64,000 nt of DNA, taken from Congeria kusceri (Eukaryota; Mollusca; Bivalvia; Myida; Dreissenidae). A model generated the notes under the pieces. That model had not been told where the DNA came from. It saw only the letters and a list, made by a program, of their open reading frames with translations, and searched no databases. Positions 11,906 through 24,957 of this stretch are shown here, piece after piece. A program made the translations under genes and the position numbers. Each line of letters begins with the position of its first letter. Position 1 is the first letter of the stretch. The stretch spans positions 53,168,410 to 53,232,409 of the forward strand of contig CM051033.1 of the NCBI GenBank assembly GCA_027627225.1, given 5' to 3'.

Positions 11906-12380
11906 AGGTGAGATACCAGTAAATCATTGTGTATCCCTCCGTGGTCCATTCAAAAGTAGTGCCTATTACTAAAGAGTTCCTCTTTTCTTCTGGCATAAAA
12001 GCCATTTACCAATCTCAGACATACCTTGTATGGTCATTTCTTATATCCTATGCGTGTCTGCAACATTTGGGTGTATTTCATTGGAAGCTAACTTGAAAGG
12101 TGAACTTTTGGGGTGTGTTTACTGTAGTATTGGGCTTTTGACGAAATATGAAAGCCGAAACCCTGTTTTCTACCGGTGCCTGCATTCAAGTGAGATGCAT
12201 TTTGTTAGAGGTAACATGACATATCTTTTTTAATGCATAATTCGAAAGAAAACAGATTGATCTTTAAATTGATACCAGGCTTGCACAATCTGAAATAAAG
12301 GAAATGCTAGAAAAATGCTTGGGAAGTTTGACGTTTTATAATGGGACCCTATGGGAATTAAAATTATTGGTATTAAACCT
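11906..12380. mobile_element. TIR module M2 in copy A
   Basis: It starts AGGTGAGATACCAGTAA and ends with the imperfect inverse TTATTGGTATTAAACCT. The interior matches M1. Its left flank (gttttcttta) mirrors M1's right flank (ttaagaaaac), so the 520-base spacer 11386-11905 is itself bounded by inverted repeats. Confidence 0.6.
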
Positions 12381-12610
12381 CACAAGCCGAAGCCTCTCGT
12401 TTATATGGAGAGTACTTTCAAACGGAACAAAAGGGACCGAACTTAAGGCCTCTCGTTTACATGGAGTATACTCTACCTAAATAGCTTATTAGGCCCAACC
12501 CAGGACCTCTCGTTTGCATGAAGACTATTCTCCAGACAGAGCTAATTAGTTCGAACTCAAGACCTCCCGTTTATACGGAGTGCACTATCCATACAGAGCT
12601 ATTGAAGATT
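12381..12610. repeat. Degenerate 58-bp minisatellite units, copy A
   Basis: Units with cctctcgttta, catggagt and ctctccagacagagctaatt resemble the array at 10.1-10.9 kb but are more decayed. Confidence 0.7.
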
Positions 12611-13361
12611 ATATTTTACATATTTTATTTTGTAAATGAATTAATGTATGTTTTATAGCATATCCCTTACGCATATGCCGGGTATTCGCATACTGCGCGC
12701 ATCTAATTCCGGTTATCTCTGGATCCTCGTTAGGGTGACGCTGGAACTCGCGTAATTTCCCCATCGAGCCATTGGCATGCTGCACTAATATAGCCTTGCT
12801 GGTAATAGGTATGTTTAATTGTACACTTGAATTTAGTTTTTTTTTCTCTTGTGTTATCTGCGTTTAACTGAATACAATTGCATCAAGTCTGTAGCCCAAA
12901 CGTTAAAACACTTCAGTAATATTTTTGGACATCACTTTCATAGAATATCAAACGCTGTCATAAAGTAAATTTCAGTGACAAAGAGTCCAGCTCATCAAAT
13001 GTTCGTAAACATTTATACCGAAGTGTTTCGTTACGACATTTCAGCAAATTCGCCCCCTGATAACAATGTTTATTTTATTATTATATTATAAATATTTATT
13101 TTGTTTTGCAGTTCAGACGGATTTACATATTTTTCCAACCACACATATCCGTGAACAGTTCCCTTAACTTAAATATGATTTGTATATTTTAATTTATCTG
13201 ATTAACCAACTGACAGTCGAACGGAAGGACATTCAGGACATACCAGGATGTTGATACTGAAATAAGTCGTAACTGTAGCTATGACTTTAAAGAGACTATT
13301 TTTTCAGTTAAGCTCATTTGACATGTAAACAAAGGTGGGAGAAATCATAAAATAAAAATGT
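12611..13361. other. Duplicated non-coding sequence
   Basis: No gene is seen. It is matched closely by 21086-21839 in copy B. Confidence 0.5.
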
Positions 13362-13492
13362 GTTGATTTCGGTGTAAAATCATATTATATTTCATAGAAA
13401 ATAGATATGTTCACGTGTACCTCGCCACTCATGAACATATAATTTTCTATAAACGCTCGTGAAATAAAGCATTATCTTACACCGAAATCAAT
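13362..13492. mobile_element. Foldback hairpin, copy A (MITE-like)
   Basis: The left arm gttgatttcggtgtaaaatc pairs with the right arm ttacaccgaaatcaat, and inner parts (atttcatagaaaatagat against attttctataaacgctcgtgaaat) also pair partly. Its counterpart in copy B is 21840-21973. Confidence 0.6.
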
Positions 13493-14067
13493 AAATATCC
13501 AGTAGGCAATGCTGAAACTTGACCTTTGTATCCTGGTTGTCCTTCCCTGTTGCATTTCCTTTTACATAATGCTGATTTTAACGTATCCATTCTCATAAAG
13601 GTTATCTGCTTAGCACGCATGCACATAAATACTTTTCAAGTTTGCGATGGACAACCAAAGTCACCTCGGTTTGGACGAAGCCAAAAAATGCTAAAAACCG
13701 CGACGTATTATATTCCTTAGCATTACGAACTTCCTTTGCAACGCACCACTGTGTATTTTTCATATTTTATTGATGACGTAAAAAAGGGCAATATTTCCAT
13801 GCACCACACGAGTATCTATAGAATAGTGTTTTACATATGCATGGTCTGGTTTTTCTGTTATACTGTTTGATAGTGTCGGGGTTTAGAAAAGATTTCTTTA
13901 TTTTTAATGTTTACATCCGGAAGTAGATCATTTTCATCGTAAAGAAGTTAATGTTTTATCCACTAAACGCCTCAAATTCCATTTCTACTAGTTTTATCAT
14001 GGCAATACAAAGCTGCTCATCCAAATAGTCTTACGTTACAATATGATAATATTACTTGAATTGTACG

Positions 14068-14092
14068 ATATATATATATATATATATATATT
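14068..14092. repeat. (TA)n tract, copy A
   Basis: About twelve TA units; the same place in copy B (about 22545-22555) has only four or five. This shows the two copies have drifted. Confidence 0.9.
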
Positions 14093-14859
14093 GGTTAATG
14101 TCACTACTAGTTGATATCCGGCAGAAGATCACGTTACTGCGAAATACCGTCAATAGGTATTCCTATACGCCGGTTCACATAAAATAAGTGAATTCAAAGG
14201 TTACATCCCTCATTTTATTGTTGAACAAAACATGTATTGCAGTCACGCTGTCTTGCGCCTACAACTATCCGAGTAAATTTTAGAAAATTGAAAAGATATC
14301 TGTCTCATCGTTTCGTTTCGATGCTTATATTCCGTACGCATTTTATATGAATGTTCATTGCATACTATCGTCCATCGAAACACAGAAACACAAAATATTT
14401 TATCCCGATTTCATGTTTTTTTTTTAATTTGCAAAACACCCGCGTACTGGTTTGATTACACTGTGTAAACTTAAAACTCAATATGATCGAGGTAGAACGA
14501 TTGACGAAGTACAATGCGATTAAAAAAATATTTGGTTTAAAGCGAATTTACATCGTCATTTTCGTGAGTCATATTGACAAAAGCAAATCAGATTTGTTAA
14601 CATGTTTTTTTTTCAATTTAGAGAAGGGTGATTAAGAAACTGGGAACTATACTTTCAAGTAGTACACATACATGCAAGCGAATTATTAAGTTCGAGGCCC
14701 GTCCGGAAATTTTGTGAGTTAAACCTAAAATTAGTGTTTGGTGTTTTTAAAATTCATTTGAATAGAAATCAGGATAAATACAAAAGGAAAAATAGTAGGA
14801 ATGGTGTTGGTAGAAACAATTGCGTCCTTATAGAAAGTTCAAACAGGTATATTGTACTG

Positions 14860-15208
14860 ACAGCTATTGTCACAAAGCTTTTACTAGAAGTCATAAAGGT
14901 GCATGGGCTAAATTTAGAATTGGCACAGCACCAATTAATGTAGAAATAGGTAGATACACTAACGTTCCTTTACAAAAAAAGAACATGTACATTTTGTAAA
15001 AGTCTGGATAAACATGTTGTTGAAGATGAAACGCATGTTATTTCAGAATGTCCGCTGTGTAATACTGTTGGGAAAAAAACTGATGTTAAAATGTACTGAT
15101 GTTTTTGAACACTTCGAAGGGTCAGACTTGGACGATAAGCTGCATAAAATTCTTTCCAGTAAGTGCACTGTTAATTTAAGTGCCCAAACCTGCCATCTGA
15201 TTCTATAA
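14860..15208 (+). pseudogene. Non-LTR retrotransposon ORF2 C-terminal fragment, copy A
   Basis: Frames here read GAWAKFRIGTAPINVEIGRY and then a CTFCKSLDKHVVEDETH zinc-knuckle with the CPLC that follows, the pattern found after the reverse transcriptase in many molluscan LINEs. Compared with copy B an extra A in the poly-A run at about 14977 breaks the frame between the two parts. The reverse transcriptase itself is absent, so this is a dead 3' fragment. Confidence 0.7.
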
Positions 15209-16097
15209 ACAAGAAGAAAATATCTGTACCCTCTTAAAGACGTTCGCAACAATTTCGTCCAATTTGTTTCCAACGACAGATTTTCTTAAACATTTGCACA
15301 AACATGTGTCAATGCGTTCTAAAACTCAAACAGTCTTAAAAAATAGGGGTCACCGGCCTTGTTCCGGAAATATTGGGGTTTAAATACGCTACCTGTCGAA
15401 GTCCTTTTTCAGTTTGTGTGACTAGCAATGTTCAATTATATAAAGCGGTCATTTTCAAACAAGGACGGAGATTTTTAAATGCATCCTTGTTTTAATCTTT
15501 CGTTTGGCAATATCCGAGTTTAATGATAAAACGCCCTTTATCTATAGTTACCATTTAAAAAATGACTTTTAATGGACACTTCATTAGGTTATTTTTGCAT
15601 TTAATATTGCCTTTGAAAACATCAATTAATAATCAAATATTCGAATATCTTTTGTTCCAATCGACAGATTTTGTTAACACTTCAATCTTCTTCTACCATC
15701 CAGTCTCTTACAGTTGCCCTTATGTGCGCAAAATAAAGGCGATGGAAGAATAACCGCCAGGAGATAATCGATATCCAGCCTTCAGGAGAATGTATAAATA
15801 TATAGGGAAAAAACTGTAACTCGTCATAACTTTATTATCGTTTAATGAATCCTTAGGGGCAAATGGTTTTATTAAATTCAATCATTGTTATATTCTTTTA
15901 ATATTTTAAAGTTCAACAAATTCTAGTCTTTTTCAAGTTTGAAATTGGTTACCATTTCAATTTACTATTTATTTCTACTAAAAATCGGGATGTTTGGTTA
16001 GTTTGTAAACCAAATTTTTTAACGTTTTGCTTCGCTGTCCGAAAAGTATTCTCCCAAAAACTTAAGTGCAAATGGTTTCACAAATAAATAGAGGATA
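15209..16097. other. Duplicated non-coding sequence after the LINE tail
   Basis: Matched by 23920-24810 in copy B. No gene is seen. Confidence 0.5.
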
Positions 16098-16244
16098 TTT
16101 GTTTGTTTCCGGTGTGATAAGGCATGATATCATCACCGGAAAGGGAGAAAATTAATATTTTCACGAGCGCTTTCGCGAGTGAAAATACGTAAATTGTCTC
16201 CCTTTCCAGTGATGCTATCGCGCGTTATCACTCCGAAAACAAAC
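16098..16244. mobile_element. Long foldback hairpin, copy A
   Basis: Two arms of about 70 bases pair: gtttgtttccggtgtgataa against ttatcactccgaaaacaaac, ccggaaagggagaaa against gtctccctttccagtg, and tattttcacgagcgc against gcgagtgaaaata. The loop is only a few bases, so the transcript or single strand could form one long stem. MITE-like, with no coding. Confidence 0.75.
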
Positions 16245-19200
16245 ATGTTTTCGTTTCAGTTTAATGCTTTTGAGTATTCTTTACATTTGAATTAGTTTGA
16301 ACATGTTTTTAACACGATGTTTGCAGTCTTATGTCGGTAGTATTTTTTCTATAATGCGTAGTAATCGGTTTTAGTAATAAACATTCTTGCGCCATATTGA
16401 ATTACGATCAAATATGCTGTGGATTAGATCTAGTTAAGCAACTTAAATCGCATTTTTTTTACGCAAGGCATTATCATGACAGCGTGTTTGGAGTACAACA
16501 GTCTACTATGCTACTCAGTATATTCATAGACAACGCAGAATCCGTGTTTCTAAATGTATTTAAGTTTACATACAATTGGATACACATAGTCGTTGAATAA
16601 TGGTCAGCTTTTAAATCAAGAAGTTAACACACGCTGCTAGCTTTAAATATATTTATGATAGATGTACATATTGAAAGTGAAAGTTCGTTCAATTCTCCGA
16701 AATTCAATTTCCCAAGAATTTGCGTGTGCTATGATGTAAACAATAGTTAACACAGTCACAACATTGTGTTTTCACAAGCAATTCAAGCTAATTAAACTCG
16801 TAGATGCACGTTAACATGTACAGCAACAAAAGATGTACTGTTATGAGTGTTCTGAAATTGAATACTTCTACGTATAAAATGTTTTCTATAATAATTATTC
16901 GGACTAAACAACACAATTCAATTAAAAGACGGTCAAGAATTTGAAGAAAATAAGATGGCGGAGAATTAAACGCTGATAATTACTTACAATAACACACATT
17001 GTATACTTATATACTTAAGAGTGGATACTGGATATAAAAACTGTATACACACAAAACACAAAAATTATGTGCTTAATTAACACAAGTTATTACTAAGGGT
17101 ACACTGGATTCTTTTTATATTTTGGAATTAGAGAACGGGCAATACAACAATTATGTAAACAAATGGAGATTACTGTTCATAGCAACAGTAAACAACAAGT
17201 GCAAGTGTAATATGCTGGGATGAATACATTGCAAAGGATAAAATAAATACTTTGGATGCTAAAATTAAATTTTGACCAAGATGACGAGCTTCAATGCCTT
17301 CTGGGTAAAACTTGTAACCGCAAGGCATTGTCTGTTCTAGTCTCCTTGGCTCAATACGACTGAGGAAAATCCAAGAGAAAATAAGAAGAAAGACACTTCA
17401 ATATATTCGAGAGGTATTCTTAACAGTTGGTGTTATGAATCTTCACTACTTTTTTTTTGGTAATTCTGTAGGATAAATGGTGACAAAACCTACAATTTAA
17501 TATTGCTCAAATCAAATAAAATTAAAAAGGTAGTCCATCACTGTGAGTGATATAGGGATATATCTCACTGATATTTTTCTATATTTCACTACTTAGCATT
17601 AAATAAAATATGTATATTATACTTTATATAAATTTCACGAATTAAAAAAATAAAAAATATAGACAGAAGATCACACCGATATGAAATGAAATCTAAACCT
17701 TTTAAATAATAAGTTAGTGTACTTTCAGACAGAAGATTCATCTTTTAAAATAAAAAATACCGGTATATTCGAATCTTTATGCGAGGTTTTTTACATGTCA
17801 TAATCAAACTTTAATAAACACAAATACATTAGTTCAATGTAACTAGCGAATATATCTGAATATATTCTAAACAAAGTCATGTTATTTAAACATGTATTTT
17901 ATTAACCTTTTTATTTAGAACGCTGTTTTTGTGTTTATTGCATGTGTGTAGATTGTGGTGCTGTTTTTCTTCTTACAAATTGAACAAATATAATATTATA
18001 GTCAAACAATAAACCTAAGGGTAAAAAGCTAATTTTTACAAATGGAACAGATAATTCATGTAAGTGGACAACTCTTGATTGCCATGTAACATGGACTATG
18101 TTTGTTTTCATTTTGTCTATTAAAACTTATTTATTTATTTCATTTTTAAACATTTTTATACTTAATTGTTAAACGGATATTTGTTAGAATTTCAAAAAAT
18201 AAACATAGTGACCATTTTCAATATAACAACTGCACGGGTAAAAAAATATTTGTGTGTATCGGTTACAGGATATAAACTATCAAAGTATCGTTAGTTAATA
18301 GTTTGACCCTGCGTCAGCTCTGATCCCACTTCCGTGGTAAACGTAATCCGATAAGATTGTTTGACGGTATCATAAAGATGGCTATCTAAATATCCCGACT
18401 GTTATCAGGGATCATCGTGTCCCTTGCGGAGGGGTAACATTTATTAATCAAATAAGAAAGTTACTATATTCATTAATTTAATTTATATAATCCAAGGAAA
18501 ATAAATTTGGTTGTCAAAGTGAGCGTGAAAACTATGGATGATAAACAACAAGTCACTGAAGACGCTTCTTTATTAAACCTGAACAATAAACAGTATCAAT
18601 ATATAACGTTTTAAATAACAAACATTACATCTTGAAATGTCAATCAGGAAAATAAGGAATTCGCATATGTACATTTTTAGAAAAATACATGATTGTTTTA
18701 TTAAAATTATATTATTTTGATGTTGACGTTCTTTTAATTAAATTAACAAATATTTTGAAGGTAAATACAAAGAAATTAAATAAATACTAAATTAAATAAA
18801 TAACTAGCGAAACAAAAACTTAAACATGATTGTTTTATTAAAACTGTATTATTTTGATGTAAGCATTTCTTTTAATTGAGTTATTTTTTTTAAAGATAAA
18901 TACAAAGCAATTAAATATATAAAGGTCTATTGTTTCTGAGTATAAGACACCATTTATATATAATTTAGAGGAACAGCTTATTCAGCTGATTTTCGCACCG
19001 TCATCATGCTGAATCATGGGTCATGTATTTAATTAAATAACGTATAAATAAATTGATTTATGCACATACATATGTTTTACTTTTTCTTGTCAGAAAGCTA
19101 TAACTAAACTTAATTTTATCTATTTATGGAAGATTCTTGCGTCTTAACATTGCAATGTAACTTTTCAGTAATTTTCTGTTTGCCTAGGGGCAATATTTTA

Positions 19201-19551
19201 TGGTTCAAGATTCAAAATTCAACATATTTATGTCGTTACTTAAACATATACATGTTTATCGTAACATGATCCAATGAAATAATATAATTATCTTCACATG
19301 ACAACTTCTAACATATGTACATATATACAGAGTTTATAATACTATTGTATATAGAAAACCAAATAACATTTAGTATTACTAGTTCGCATTGAAAACGAAA
19401 TCCAGAGAAATATTAACAAATGTGTTTTCTTAAAGTATATGCCCAGAGGAAGGACTTTATGCGAAAAAATAAGACAAAAAATACAAAAAGAGATTCATCA
19501 CAATATGTACAATATGTACACTAATATATGCACTGCAGAAAACAACTAACA
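16245..19551. other. AT-rich remainder of copy A, no gene seen
   Basis: Only chance frames are present. Segments at about 16918-17092 and 17563-17895 have no match in copy B and are either insertions here or deletions there. Confidence 0.5.
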
Positions 19552-19862
19552 ACATTTTGGTGCATTTCATTGGAGGCTAACTTGAAAGGTGAACCTTTGG
19601 GGTGTATCTACTGTGGTATGGGGCTTTGTTAGAAATGTGACTGCCGAAACACTGTTTTCTACCGGTGCCTGCATTCAAGTGAGTTGCATTTTCTTAGAGG
19701 TAACATAAGGTATCTTTCTCATTGCAAAATTTGAAAGAGGACAGAATGATACCAGGCTTGCACAATCTGAAATAAAGAAAAGGCTAGAAAAATGCTTGGA
19801 AAGTTTACAGTTTTATAATGGGACCCTATGGGAATTGGAATTACTGATATCTAACCTTTAAG
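19552..19862. mobile_element. Truncated TIR module M1, copy B
   Basis: It lacks the first 163 bases of M1 because the duplication breakpoint falls inside the module. The right end ttactgatatctaacct is kept. Confidence 0.6.
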
Positions 19863-20384
19863 AAAACCACGGACCGGCCCTTTAGGGTCAACTTATACAT
19901 AAAATCACAATGTAACTGTGTTCTTTTATTGAGTGTATTACTTTTCACGGAAATCAATGTGAATAATATCATAACTGACACGCTATCTACAATTTTTTAA
20001 GCGAAACTTGTTTTTTTCCGTTAAAAAAAAAAGAAACACAAGTACGGAAACTCGCTTTTTGCATCTCACAGCACATCGAATCATGTTATACGCAAATATT
20101 ATACGTTTTATATATTATTACTGTCCATTGCATTAAAATTAGTCTAAATGACCTGGTATTTTGACCGGTTTATGTGATTTAAGTACAAATTTTAGTTCTC
20201 GCTCCCCATAGAATCCAAGTACTGAAACGCAAGCCAGATGGCTTATCATGTTTCATACTCAGATGGGTTTTTATTTGCATTTCTGCTTAGCGGATTGACC
20301 TGAAATTTTGCATGTGTGGTACAAGTAGGTTAATAATGATGTAGAAGAGTTTTTTCATGATAGCACACTTTTGAGTTTTCTTTG

Positions 20385-20857
20385 AGGTTAGATACCAGTA
20401 CATAATTGTGTATCCCTCCGTGGTCAATTCAAACGTAGTGCCTATTACTAAAGAGTTCCTCTTTTCTTCTGGCATAAAAGCCATTTACCAATCTCAGACA
20501 TACCTTTTGTGGTTATTTCTTATATCCTATGCGTGTCTGCAACATTTAGATGCATTTCATTGGAGGCTTATTTTAAAGGTGAACTTTTGGGGTGTGTTTA
20601 CTGTAGTATGGGGCTTTTGACGAAAAATGACTGCCGAAAACCTGTTTTCTACCGGTGCCTGCATTCAAGTGAGATGCATTTTCTTAGAAGTAATATGACA
20701 TATATTTTTTATTACAACATTTGAAAGAGGACACATTGATCTTTAAATTGATACCAGGCTTGCACAATCGGAAATAAAGGAAATGCTAGAAAAATGCTTG
20801 GGAAGTTTGCCGTTTTATAATTTACCCTGTGGGAATTAAAATTATTGGTATCTAACC
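20385..20857. mobile_element. TIR module M2, copy B
   Basis: Bounded by AGGTTAGATACCAGTA on the left and ATTGGTATCTAACCT on the right. The interior matches 11906-12380. Confidence 0.6.
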
Positions 20858-20858
20858 T

Positions 20859-21085
20859 CACAAGCCGAAGCCTCTCGTTTATATGGAGAGCAATTTCAAA
20901 CGGAACAAAAAGGGCCGAACCTAAGGGCTCTCGTTTACATGGAGTATACTCTACCTAAAGAGCTTATTAGGCCCAACCCAGGACCTCTCGTTTGCATGAA
21001 GACTACTCTCCAGACAGAGCTAATTAGGTCGAACTCATTACCTCCCGTTTATATGGAGTGCACAATCCATACAGAGCTATTGAAG
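20859..21085. repeat. Degenerate 58-bp minisatellite units, copy B
   Basis: Matches 12381-12610, with cctctcgttta, catggagt and ctctccagacagagctaatt motifs. Confidence 0.7.
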
Positions 21086-21839
21086 ATTATATTTTACATA
21101 TTTTATTTTGTAAATGAATTAAGGTATGTTTTACAGCATATCCCTTACGCATATGCCGGATATTCGCATACTGCGCGCATCTAATTCCGGTTATCTCTGG
21201 ATCCTCGTTAGGGTGACGCTGGAACTCGCGTAATTTCCCCATCGAGCCATTGGCATGCTGCACTAATATAGCCTTGCTGGTAATAGGTATGTTTAATTGT
21301 ACACTTGAATTTAGTTTTTTTTTTCTCTTGTGTTATCTGCGTTTAACTGAATACAATTGCAACAAGTCTGTAGCCCAAACGTTAAAACACTTCAGTAATA
21401 TTTTTGGACATCACTTTCATAGAATATCAAACGCTGTCATAAAGTAAATATCAGTGACAAAGAGTCCATCTCATCAAATGTTCGAAAACATTTATACCGA
21501 AGTGTTTCGTTACGACATTTCAGCAAATTCGCCCCCTGATAACAATGTTTATTTTATTATTATATTATAAATATTTATTTTGTTTTGCAGTTCAGACGGA
21601 TTTACATATTTTTCCAACCACACATATCGGTGAACAGTTCCCTTAACTTAAATATGATTTGTATATTTTAATTTATCTGATTAACCAACTGACAGTCGAA
21701 CGGAAGGACATTCAGGACATACCAGGATGTTGATACTGAAATAAGTCGTAACTGTAGCTATGACTTTAAAGAGACGATTTTTTCAGTTAAACTCATTTGA
21801 CATGTAAACAAAGGTGGGAGAAATCATAAAATAAAAATG

Positions 21840-21973
21840 TGTTGATTTCGGTGTAAAATCATATTATATTTCATAGAAAATAGATATGTTCACGTGTACC
21901 TCGCCACTCATGAACATATCATTTTCTATAAACGCTCGTGAAATAAAACATTATCTTACACCGAAATCAATAA
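21840..21973. mobile_element. Foldback hairpin, copy B
   Basis: Counterpart of 13362-13492 with the same gttgatttcggtgtaaaatc and ttacaccgaaatcaat arms. Confidence 0.6.
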
Positions 21974-23529
21974 ATATCCATTAGGCAATGCTGAAACTTG
22001 ACCTTTGTAGCCTGGTTGTCCTTCCCTGTTGCATTCCCTTTTACATGATGCTGATTTTAACGTATCCATAAAGGTTATCTGTTTAGCACGCATGCACATA
22101 AATACTTTTCAAGTTTGCGATGGACAACAAAGTCACCTCGGTTTGGACGAAGCCAAACAATGCTAAAAACCGCGACGTATTATATTCCTTAGCATTACGA
22201 ACTTCCTTTGCAACGCACCACTGTGTATTTTTCATATTTTATTGATGACGTCAAAAAGGGCAATGTTTCCTTGCACCACACGAATGTCTATAGAATAGTG
22301 TTTTACATATGCATGTACTTCAACGATGGTGTGCTTTTTCTGTTGATAGTGTCGGGGTTTAGAAAAGATTTCTTTATTGTTAATGTTTACATCCGGAAGT
22401 AGATCATTTTCATCGTTAAGAAGTTAGTGTTTTATCCACTAAACGCCCCAAATTCCATTTCTATTATTTTTATCATGGCAATAAAAAGCTGCTCATCCAA
22501 ACAGTCTAACGTTACAATATGATAATATTACTTGAATTGTACGAGATATATATATTGGTTAATGTCACTACTCGTTGATATCCGGCAGAAGATCACGTTA
22601 CTCCGAAATACCGTCAAAAGGTATTTTTACACACCGGTTCACAATATACACGTCTACTCACCCGAGTTTTTTATCGATACAAATTTTGTGCTGTATATTT
22701 TAACACAGTTTCAATCTTCTACAATTACAGGTTAATCAACATATGACATTACACTTGTAACAACGACTTCATTCCATTCCAATTCCCATTTTAAAACACT
22801 TGATGCAAACGGGTAATTTTTTGTGGATACACTTTCTTTGGTCAACCAAAACGCTTATTCATCAAAGAAATAATCCTTTACAATAATTTCTGATGAAAAA
22901 AAAAGTGAATTCAAAGGTTACATCTCTCATTTCATTGTTGAACGAAACATTTATTAGAGTCACGCTGTCCTGCACCTACAACTATCCGAGTAAATTCTAG
23001 AAAATTGAAAAGATATCTATTTCATCGTTTCGTTTCGAGGCTTATATTCCGTACACATTTTATATGAATGTATATTGCATAATATCGTCCATCGAAACAC
23101 AGAAACACAGAATATTTTATCCCGAATTAATTTTTTTTTAATTGCAAAACACCCGCGAACTGGTTTGATTACACTGTGTAAACTTAAAACTCAATATGAT
23201 CGACGTAGAACGCTTGACGAAGTACAATGAATAAAAAAAATATATTTGGTTTAAAGCGAATTTACTACGTCATTTCCGTGAGTCATATTGACAAAAGCAA
23301 ATCAGATTTGTTAACATGTTTTTTTTCAATTTAGACAAGGCCGATTAAGAAACTGGGAACTATATTTTCAAGTAGTACACATACATGCATGCGAATTATT
23401 AAGTTCGAGGTCCGTCCGGAAATTATGTAAGTTAAACCTTTAATTAGTGTTTGGTGTTTTTAAAATTCATTTGAATAGGAATCAGGATAAATAGAAAATG
23501 GAAAATAGTAGGAATGGTGTTGGTAGAAA

Positions 23530-23919
23530 CAATTGCGTCCTTATAGAAAGTTCAAACAGGTATATTGTACTGACAGCTATTGTCACAAAGTTTTTAATAG
23601 AAGCCATACAGGTGCATGGGCTAAATTTAGAATTGGCACAGCACCAATTAATGTAGAAATAGGTAGATACAATAATGTTCCTTTACAAAAAAGAACATGT
23701 ACATTTTGTAAAAGTCTGGATAAACATGTTGTTGAAGATGAAACGCATGTTATTTCAGAACGTCCGCTGTGTGATTATGTTGAGAAAAAAATGATGTTAA
23801 AATGTACTGATGTTTTTGAACACTTCGAAGGGTCAGACTTGGACGATAAGCTGCATAAAATTCTTTCCAGTAAGTGCACTGTTAATTTAAGTGCCAAAAC
23901 CTGCCATCTGATTCTTTAA
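23530..23919 (+). pseudogene. Non-LTR retrotransposon ORF2 C-terminal fragment, copy B
   Basis: An open stretch of about 128 codons reads AWAKFRIGTAPINVEIGRYN, then CTFCKSLDKHVVEDETH. The Cys that should follow His in the knuckle is Arg here (ISERPLC) where copy A keeps Cys (ISECPLC). Each duplicate has therefore lost function in its own way. No reverse transcriptase lies upstream, so the fragment is a 5'-truncated LINE tail. Confidence 0.7.
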
Positions 23920-24810
23920 ACAAGAAGAAAATATCTGTATCCTCTATCTTTAAGACGTTCGCAACAATTTGGTCCAATTTTTTTCCGACAGATTTTCTTA
24001 AAAATTTGCACAAACATGTGTCAATGTATTCTAAAACTTAAACAGTCTTACAAAATATGGGTCACTGGCCTTGTTCCGGAAATATTGGGGTTTAAATACG
24101 CTGTCTGTCGAAGCCCTTTTTCAGTTTGTGTGACTAGCAATGTTCAATTTTATAAAGCGTTCATTTTCAAACAAGGACGGAGATTTTAAAATGCATCTTT
24201 GTTTTAATCTTTCGTTTGGCAATATCCGAGTTTAATGATAAAACGCCCTTTATCTATAGTTACCATTTAAAAAATGACTTTTAATGGACACTTCATTGGG
24301 TTATTTTTGCATTTAATATGCCTTTGAAAACATCAATTAATAATCAAATATTTGAATATCTTTTGTTCCAATCGACAGATTTTGATAAAACTTCAATTTT
24401 CTTCTACCATCCAGTCTCTTACAGTTGCCCTTATGTGCACAAAATAAGGGCGATGGAAGAATAACCGCCAGGAGATAATCAATATCCAGCCTTCAGGAGA
24501 ATGTATAAATATATAGGGAAAAAACTGTAACTCGTCATAACTTTATTATCGTTTAAATGAATCCTTAGGGGCAAATGGTTTTATTAAATTCAATCATTGT
24601 TATATTCTTTTAATATTTTAAAGTTGAACAAATTCTAATCTTTTTCAAGTTTGAAATTGGTTACCATTTCAATTTACTATTTATTTCTACTAAAAATCGG
24701 GATGTTTGGTTAGTTTGTAAACCAAATGTTTTAACGTTTTGTTTCGCTGTTCGAAAAGTATTATCCCAAAAACTTAAGTGCAAATGGCTTCACAAACAAA
24801 TAAAGGATAT

Positions 24811-24957
24811 TTGTTTGTTTCCGGTGTGATAAGGCATGATATCATCACCGGAAAGGGAGAAAAATTAATATTTTCACGAGCGCTTGCGCGAGTGAAAATA
24901 CGTAAATTGTCTCCCTTTCCAGTGATGCTATCACGCGTAATCACTCCGAAAACAAAC
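24811..24957. mobile_element. Long foldback hairpin, copy B
   Basis: Same arms as 16098-16244 (gtttgtttccggtgtgataa against tcactccgaaaacaaac). Read as protein it gives mirror-image short frames on both strands, which are artefacts of the palindrome. Confidence 0.75.

Larger units (their letters stand above)
11081..19551 (+). repeat. Segmental tandem duplication, copy A (about 8.47 kb)
   Basis: It aligns collinearly with 19552-27768; most lines differ at only a few bases. The junction is at about 19551: copy A ends in atgcactgcag and aacaactaa, then acattttggtgcatttcatt restarts at 19552, matching 11081. Segments present only in A are about 16918-17092 and 17563-17895. It holds M2, a minisatellite, two hairpins, a (TA)n tract and a dead LINE tail. 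Confidence 0.93.

Noticed and set aside
12030..12233. Similar short frames at 11066, 12030 and 20509 (CISLEANLKGELLGCVYC type)
   Set aside because: They are conserved only because they lie in copies of the same MITE-like module. The opposite strand gives equally conserved frames.
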